A stretch of DNA of 64,000 bases from contig QGFZ01000002.1 of NCBI GenBank assembly GCA_003149065.1, positions 558,001 to 622,000 on the forward strand. The letters run 5' to 3'. Under the pieces are notes generated by a model. The model did no database searches. It saw nothing but the letters and a program-made list of their open reading frames with translations, and had not been told where the DNA came from. The stretch is from Ruminococcaceae bacterium R-25. Lineage in GTDB: Bacteria > Bacillota > Clostridia > Saccharofermentanales > Saccharofermentanaceae. Shown here piece after piece: positions 60,191-64,000 of this stretch. Each line of letters opens with the position of its first letter. The first letter of the stretch is position 1. Position numbers and translations under genes: made by a program.

Positions 60191-60217
60191 AGTAAATGCT
60201 CCTTTACTTTGAAAAGC

Positions 60218-60235
60218 GTTATATCGCGATATAAC
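60218..60235. promoter_or_regulatory. Perfect 18-bp palindrome, operator-like
   Basis: GTTATATCGCGATATAAC is fully self-complementary. It lies 28 bases before the DUF4870 start and 20 bases before TATAAT (60255-60260), the likely -10 of the divergent methyltransferase gene, so it covers that promoter's -35 area. The regulator is not known. Confidence 0.6.
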
Positions 60236-60292
60236 ATTAATTATCCGCTTAAGTTATAATAGCATATAAATATTAGACAGGAACAAGACATT

Positions 60293-61012
60293 TTGATTAA
60301 AGTTAACAGTTACAAAAGCGACAATATATACACATACGGGCTCGGTGCGACCGTAGCGATGGAGTATCTTCTCAAAAGAAGAGACGCAGTTAAGGCTGTG
60401 ATCCTTCATCCTGGTTTCCGATCTGTTGAGACGATCGAAAAGATCAAGACCATCTGTGGCAATGATATCCCGATATCAACAGAAGAAAAGCCTTTTAATA
60501 TTCTTTCCAAGAAAGATAACTGCTTTGTCATTGCCGTTATCGAAAAGAAAAAGGTTGAGTTAAAAGACGGAAACCACATGGTACTCGTAAATCCCTCGAA
60601 CTGCGGTAACATGGGAACGATCGTAAGGAGCTGCTTAGGATTCGGAGTGGAAGATCTGGCCATAGTAGGGAAGACTTCTGCAGATCCTTTTGATCCCAAG
60701 ACCATCAGGGCATCCATGGGAGCATGTGCGAGCGTGAGGATCGAAGTTTTCGATGATTTTTCTGACTATCAGAAGAGATTTCCTCATAACAACCTTTATC
60801 CTTTCATGCTGGACGGCAGCACAAAACTTCAGGAAACCACTATAAATAAACCGTTTTCGCTCATTATGGGCAACGAGGCGACGGGACTTGATCCGGCCTT
60901 CAAAAACATCGGCCGGCCGATAAGGATAGAGCATTCGTCAAATATCGACAGCCTTAATATTACAATTGCCGCAAGTATCGGACTTTATGAAGCAACAAAG
61001 TCTTGCGAATAA
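60293..61012 (+). CDS. SpoU/TrmH family RNA 2'-O-methyltransferase
   Basis: This 239-residue enzyme has a poorly conserved N-terminal part (1-100) and the SPOUT domain with its three motifs: VNPSNCGNMGTIVRSCLGFG, LIMGNEATGLD and SLNITIAASIGLYEA. They form the knotted SAM site and include the catalytic Arg. It methylates a ribose in tRNA or rRNA; the target cannot be told. The start is TTG at 60293, with AGGAAC about eleven bases upstream; no ATG or GTG fits. The rpsT promoter lies within its last codons. Confidence 0.88.
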   Translation: MIKVNSYKSDNIYTYGLGATVAMEYLLKRRDAVKAVILHPGFRSVETIEKIKTICGNDIPISTEEKPFNILSKKDNCFVIAVIEKKKVELKDGNHMVLVNPSNCGNMGTIVRSCLGFGVEDLAIVGKTSADPFDPKTIRASMGACASVRIEVFDDFSDYQKRFPHNNLYPFMLDGSTKLQETTINKPFSLIMGNEATGLDPAFKNIGRPIRIEHSSNIDSLNITIAASIGLYEATKSCE

Positions 61013-61031
61013 AATACAATCGTGATACAAT
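61003..61031 (+). promoter_or_regulatory. Promoter of rpsT
   Basis: TTGCGA (61003-61008) and TACAAT (61026-61031) are 17 bases apart. The -35 lies inside the 3' end of the methyltransferase gene, 45 bases before the S20 start. Confidence 0.65.
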
Positions 61032-61075
61032 TCTTCGGTAATTTGAAGATATAACTCTAAAAAGGAGAAAAAGAG

Positions 61076-61336
61076 ATGCCTAATATTAAATCAGCTATCA
61101 AGCGTGTAAGCGTTTCCGAGAAGAAGGCTGCTGCCAATAAGAGCAAGAAGAGTGCTATCCGCACAACTGTTAAGAAGGCAAAGGCTGATATCGCTACAGG
61201 CGAGAATCTTGATGCTACAATCAAGTCTACACAGAAGGCATTGGACCAGGCTGCTGCTAAGGGCCACATGAGCAAGAACGCAGCTTCCAGAACAAAGTCC
61301 AGACTTGCTAAGGCTGCTAACGCTGCTAAGGCTTAA
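61076..61336 (+). CDS. rpsT: 30S ribosomal protein S20
   Basis: This 86-residue, Lys- and Ala-rich helical protein binds the 5' domain of 16S rRNA. It begins PNIKSAIKRVSVSEKKAAAN and has HKNAASRTKSRLAKA-type HMSKNAASRTKSRL near the end, both typical of S20. AAAAGGAGAAA precedes the ATG. It has its own promoter and terminator. Confidence 0.97.
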   Translation: MPNIKSAIKRVSVSEKKAAANKSKKSAIRTTVKKAKADIATGENLDATIKSTQKALDQAAAKGHMSKNAASRTKSRLAKAANAAKA

Positions 61337-61360
61337 TTAGTTTTTTGATTGAATAGTAAT

Positions 61361-61395
61361 AACCGTCTGTCGGATTTTCCGGCGGACGGTTTTAT
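61361..61395 (+). terminator. Terminator of rpsT
   Basis: AACCGTCTGTCGG pairs with CCGGCGGACGGTT (61361-61373, 61379-61391) with G-T pairs and is followed by TTTATTC. It lies between convergent rpsT and tmcAL and may act weakly on the other strand. Confidence 0.85.
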
Positions 61396-61400
61396 TCTGC

Positions 61401-62687
61401 TTATTTAACGATTACGGGGATCGATTCCCATTCCGTGGCAATATCTCTGCCGTAGATCTTCCATCCTAATGAAGCGGCTCTCATGTCGAGCTCGAAGATC
61501 TTTTTCAAGTTTTTATTTTCCGACTGAAGTTCCAGACAGTCCGAAGGTCTGTTAATAACAGGCACCTTCGCGCACTTGCCCATGATCTTAAGACAATACT
61601 TTCCTTCCTGGTTAAAGCCTAAGACTCTGATATAGGGTGGACGCTTGATGTCCAGACAGGAATTATCCTGTCCTGCCATCAGTGAAGCCAAAGCTCTGTA
61701 GATCCTGGACAGTGTATATCTTTTTGTGGATATCCTGCTCTCGAAAACCCTGAGATCAGGATCATTTCCGGAAATGGTGTCAGGCCTGATATCACAAGCA
61801 AAATTCCTGATATAACCCGAAAGGTCATCTGTCATGTAGGCAGCATTTCCGACATCATATGCTGAAGATACGGTGAGCATACAGTCCCTTATGTAATCCA
61901 CATAGTCAGGGAATTCAAATGTGCCGCCTGAATTGGAAGACAGCATTATTCCCAAAGAAAGGTCAGGCATCAGCCCGTTTAATTTAGCTGCGATCTCAGA
62001 TCTGGAAAAGCAGGGTGCGGTTTCTGATATCAGCCTGCGGATCGTTGTAGCGCTCGCAAAACTGCTTCCGGCTTCAGCTGCATGATAACCGTCGCCTTCG
62101 CGCTTTATCATGATCACATTGATGCGGTTCATCTTATCGATCTTCTTTAATGCCAGAAGGTAATCTAATGCGAGGATGGAATTAGGGGATGAGAGGACCT
62201 GGTCTAAGTCGTCGTCTATTCCCTTGGCATTTGCTATATCCTTTATAGCCTTAGCCCTGGCCTCAGGGAAACTGATCCCGGTTGAAATGTATTCGTTAAG
62301 TTTGCTATTAAATTCCTCATCATCAGGATTGAGGTTCGCGAGTTTTTTCAGAAGCTCGGTATCATCTGTATCAACGCCGAAAGCAATATCGGTGATCACA
62401 CCGGTAGATACCAGTTCGGAAATTGCACCTTCTGCAAATCTTGAAGAAGGTGCGCAGGAAAAACTGAAAGGGAGCTCTAATACCACATCAGCACCGCTGA
62501 GCAGAGCCTGCTTTGCGCGTACGGAAGGCGGGCAGATGGCAGGAAGACCTCTTTGTGTGAAAAAACCGGACATGACGGGCATGACGATCGCCCTGGGGTC
62601 ATTTACGATCTCACGTGCCTTCTTTATCAGGTACTCGTGACCGTTATGAAATGGATTAAATTCCGCAACAATTCCTACAACCCGCAA
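61401..62687 (-). CDS. tmcAL: tRNA(Met) cytidine acetate ligase
   Basis: TmcAL (formerly YlbM) uses acetate and ATP to make N4-acetylcytidine at the wobble base of elongator tRNA-Met. The 428-residue protein starts VGIVAEFNPFHNGHEYLI, with the HxGH-type nucleotidyltransferase motif. It has FSFSCAPSSRFAEGAI and a C-terminal region for tRNA contact (YIRVLGFN). Convergent with rpsT and divergent from the last gene, it is monocistronic as far as can be seen. Confidence 0.93.
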   Translation of the reverse strand: MRVVGIVAEFNPFHNGHEYLIKKAREIVNDPRAIVMPVMSGFFTQRGLPAICPPSVRAKQALLSGADVVLELPFSFSCAPSSRFAEGAISELVSTGVITDIAFGVDTDDTELLKKLANLNPDDEEFNSKLNEYISTGISFPEARAKAIKDIANAKGIDDDLDQVLSSPNSILALDYLLALKKIDKMNRINVIMIKREGDGYHAAEAGSSFASATTIRRLISETAPCFSRSEIAAKLNGLMPDLSLGIMLSSNSGGTFEFPDYVDYIRDCMLTVSSAYDVGNAAYMTDDLSGYIRNFACDIRPDTISGNDPDLRVFESRISTKRYTLSRIYRALASLMAGQDNSCLDIKRPPYIRVLGFNQEGKYCLKIMGKCAKVPVINRPSDCLELQSENKNLKKIFELDMRAASLGWKIYGRDIATEWESIPVIVK

Positions 62688-62711
62688 TTTATGAATATCC
62701 TTTGCTTTTGG

Positions 62712-62736
62712 TATAATCTTTGATTATAAAGATTAT
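62712..62736 (+). promoter_or_regulatory. TATAAT within an inverted repeat before the last gene
   Basis: TATAAT (62712-62717) is followed by and overlaps a 9-bp inverted repeat ATAATCTTT / AAAGATTAT (62713-62721, 62728-62736). This would place an operator over the -10 and transcription start. Confidence 0.4.
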
Positions 62737-62755
62737 ATTTCATAAGGCGGAGTTT

Positions 62756-64000
62756 ATGCAACGCAGGGAAATAGCCGGTGTCGGAATAGGAAAGATATTA
62801 ACAGGTGCGATCATTGTTGCACTTGCTTTGGGTGCGACCGTTTTCTATCTGTTTTATACGGGTAGATTCGGAGGCGGCTCCAAGATCAAGATTACCGCTC
62901 TGGCACATCCGGGTTATGAGTGGACCAGTATTACCGCTTCCAACAATATCGTGAGCGGATATCTCTTTTCCAGATCCAAAAAGCTGATAGTCGAAAAAGG
63001 CGGCGATGGTGTTTTGGCCGCTACCTCATATACGATAGCGGGGCGTCTCGTTTCGGAAGAAGCAGTCAACTCAGGAATCTATGGCCTGTCTGACCAGGCG
63101 TTGCTCCTTAAATGCTATGTCAGGGCAGGAGACAGAAACAATGCCGTTGCTTTAAAAGAGGCTGTGATCAAGAGATATAAACTGCCGGACGGCTCATACA
63201 AGGCATTTGTATATTCGGATCCCGAAAAAGCCGATGATCTGGTTACGACATCTGCCATGGTTGACTGGCTCGATGCCATGCTCGAATACTATGTAACGTA
63301 CGGAAGCGAGCCGGACTACAAAGAGATCAAGATACTGATCGAAGTCCTTTTCGACAACCAGGGACGGCTCAGGACCGAGAAGCTCTCCGTAGCAAAGTAC
63401 GCTGATTCGCTCTATGTGGCTCTCGAAGATACCAGCAGCATCAAAGAAGATGACAGCGGTTCTTTGGAAAAGGTATACGGTACGCTCTCAGGTGACAGCG
63501 ACAGTGAACTGGTCGACAGCACAGAACTCACGGAAGATGTCGAAGGCGTACTGCTATCAAATCTCAACTTAAGACTTATAAGGGACCTTGAGACAAACGG
63601 CCTGATCGCGGAAGGAGCCTATGAGAAGGCTTTAAAAGCCGTAAAAGACGGATATGCAGGAGCAGGTTTTGCTTTCTATGCATATGCGACTTCCGGTTCC
63701 ATGGACTGCGGCGCATATATCTACAGCGGCCAGAATGTCGGTATGATCGATCTTTTGCAGAATGTAAAGACCATGAAAAACCTGGCTGAGGTCGGTGAGC
63801 TCGACAACAGTACCTTTTCGGAATTTAAAGGATCTGTCATGAACTCCGGAAGGATATACAGAAATTATTCACTGCTGACTGAATCCTATTCCGGTTCAGA
63901 AGCTTTAAGTGCTTATACTGACGGCATTATGATCGCTTATTACATGGGCGACAAAGATCTTTTTGACAAGCTCTCCGATACGCTGGGAAAAAGGGTCGCG
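62756..64000 (+). CDS. Exported/membrane-anchored protein of unknown function, 3' end outside window
   Basis: The frame is open from ATG at 62756 to the window edge (415 codons). AAGGCGGAG lies just ahead of the ATG. The protein has one membrane helix (about residues 11-33) and then an exported domain. Mostly helical repeated stretches (YGLSDQALLLKCYVRAGD, TTSAMVDWLDAMLEYYVTYG, read in pieces) are reminiscent of six-hairpin (alpha/alpha) barrel proteins such as GH8-type glycosidases, but catalytic residues could not be assigned. A GMIDLLQNVKTMKNLAEVG stretch lies near residue 330. Function left open. Confidence 0.7.
   Translation, partial: MQRREIAGVGIGKILTGAIIVALALGATVFYLFYTGRFGGGSKIKITALAHPGYEWTSITASNNIVSGYLFSRSKKLIVEKGGDGVLAATSYTIAGRLVSEEAVNSGIYGLSDQALLLKCYVRAGDRNNAVALKEAVIKRYKLPDGSYKAFVYSDPEKADDLVTTSAMVDWLDAMLEYYVTYGSEPDYKEIKILIEVLFDNQGRLRTEKLSVAKYADSLYVALEDTSSIKEDDSGSLEKVYGTLSGDSDSELVDSTELTEDVEGVLLSNLNLRLIRDLETNGLIAEGAYEKALKAVKDGYAGAGFAFYAYATSGSMDCGAYIYSGQNVGMIDLLQNVKTMKNLAEVGELDNSTFSEFKGSVMNSGRIYRNYSLLTESYSGSEALSAYTDGIMIAYYMGDKDLFDKLSDTLGKRVA

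Noticed and set aside
1-64000. Prophage, insertion sequence, toxin-antitoxin or CRISPR content
   Set aside because: No integrase, transposase, phage structural gene, cas gene or regularly spaced repeat array could be recognised.

Overview
The window reads as chromosomal DNA of a strictly fermentative, Gram-positive anaerobe of the class Clostridia (Eubacteriales, possibly Oscillospiraceae or Lachnospiraceae-like). The pointers are a one-piece pyruvate:ferredoxin oxidoreductase, HemZ, the DnaD/DnaI replication pair, a zinc-type L28, VanW, DUF6062 and YfhO proteins, and AGGAGG-type ribosome binding sites. The species cannot be named from the sequence alone. No phage, insertion sequence or CRISPR array is visible.

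0-15 kb is housekeeping: the 3' end of truA, an NfeD/SPFH membrane pair, pncB, a cyclophilin, a GT-C-like membrane protein, a repeat-bearing intergenic stretch, a family 2 glycosyltransferase broken by one in-frame TAA, a YfhO-like membrane protein, a phosphohexomutase, a HAD hydrolase and a VanW/YoaR-type wall protein. 15-22.8 kb holds PFOR, a dnaD-dnaI-acpS-SH3 run and rpmB. The SH3 protein ends in what looks like an NlpC/P60 domain that has lost its catalytic residues.

22.9-26.3 kb is an AT-rich three-gene cassette. It encodes a single protein with a winged helix, a LicC-like nucleotidyltransferase and a LicA-like choline kinase, then a 61-residue membrane protein and an NCS1-type permease. 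It looks acquired, and may import and activate an amino alcohol such as choline.

26.5-40 kb contains serS, a DUF4015 glycosidase-like protein, a degenerate Nudix protein, a YigZ/IMPACT protein, HtrA, a 40-residue membrane peptide, a SurA/PrsA-like foldase, two more YfhO-like proteins and a DEDDh exonuclease.

40-55.3 kb is a type IV pilus locus. A 770-residue PilX-like protein stands first. It is separated from the rest by an opposite-strand operon (yebC, a P-loop/Asp23 fusion, DUF6062, a DsrE/YedF-like protein). pilB-pilT-pilC-pilM-pilN-pilO then run as one operon, followed by two very small pilins (58 and 64 residues when mature) and two larger minor prepilins. No prepilin peptidase gene is present. 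Three promoters here share a similar -35 region. The tandem c-di-GMP-type motifs in PilB and the pilins that are almost only a helix are the most interesting parts of the window.

55.4-64 kb holds a coaW-DUF1624-DUF3810-hemZ operon of overlapping genes, tRNA-Pro(TGG) with a very long 3' hairpin, a DUF4870 protein, a TrmH-family methyltransferase, rpsT, tmcAL, and the start of an unrecognised exported protein that runs off the end.
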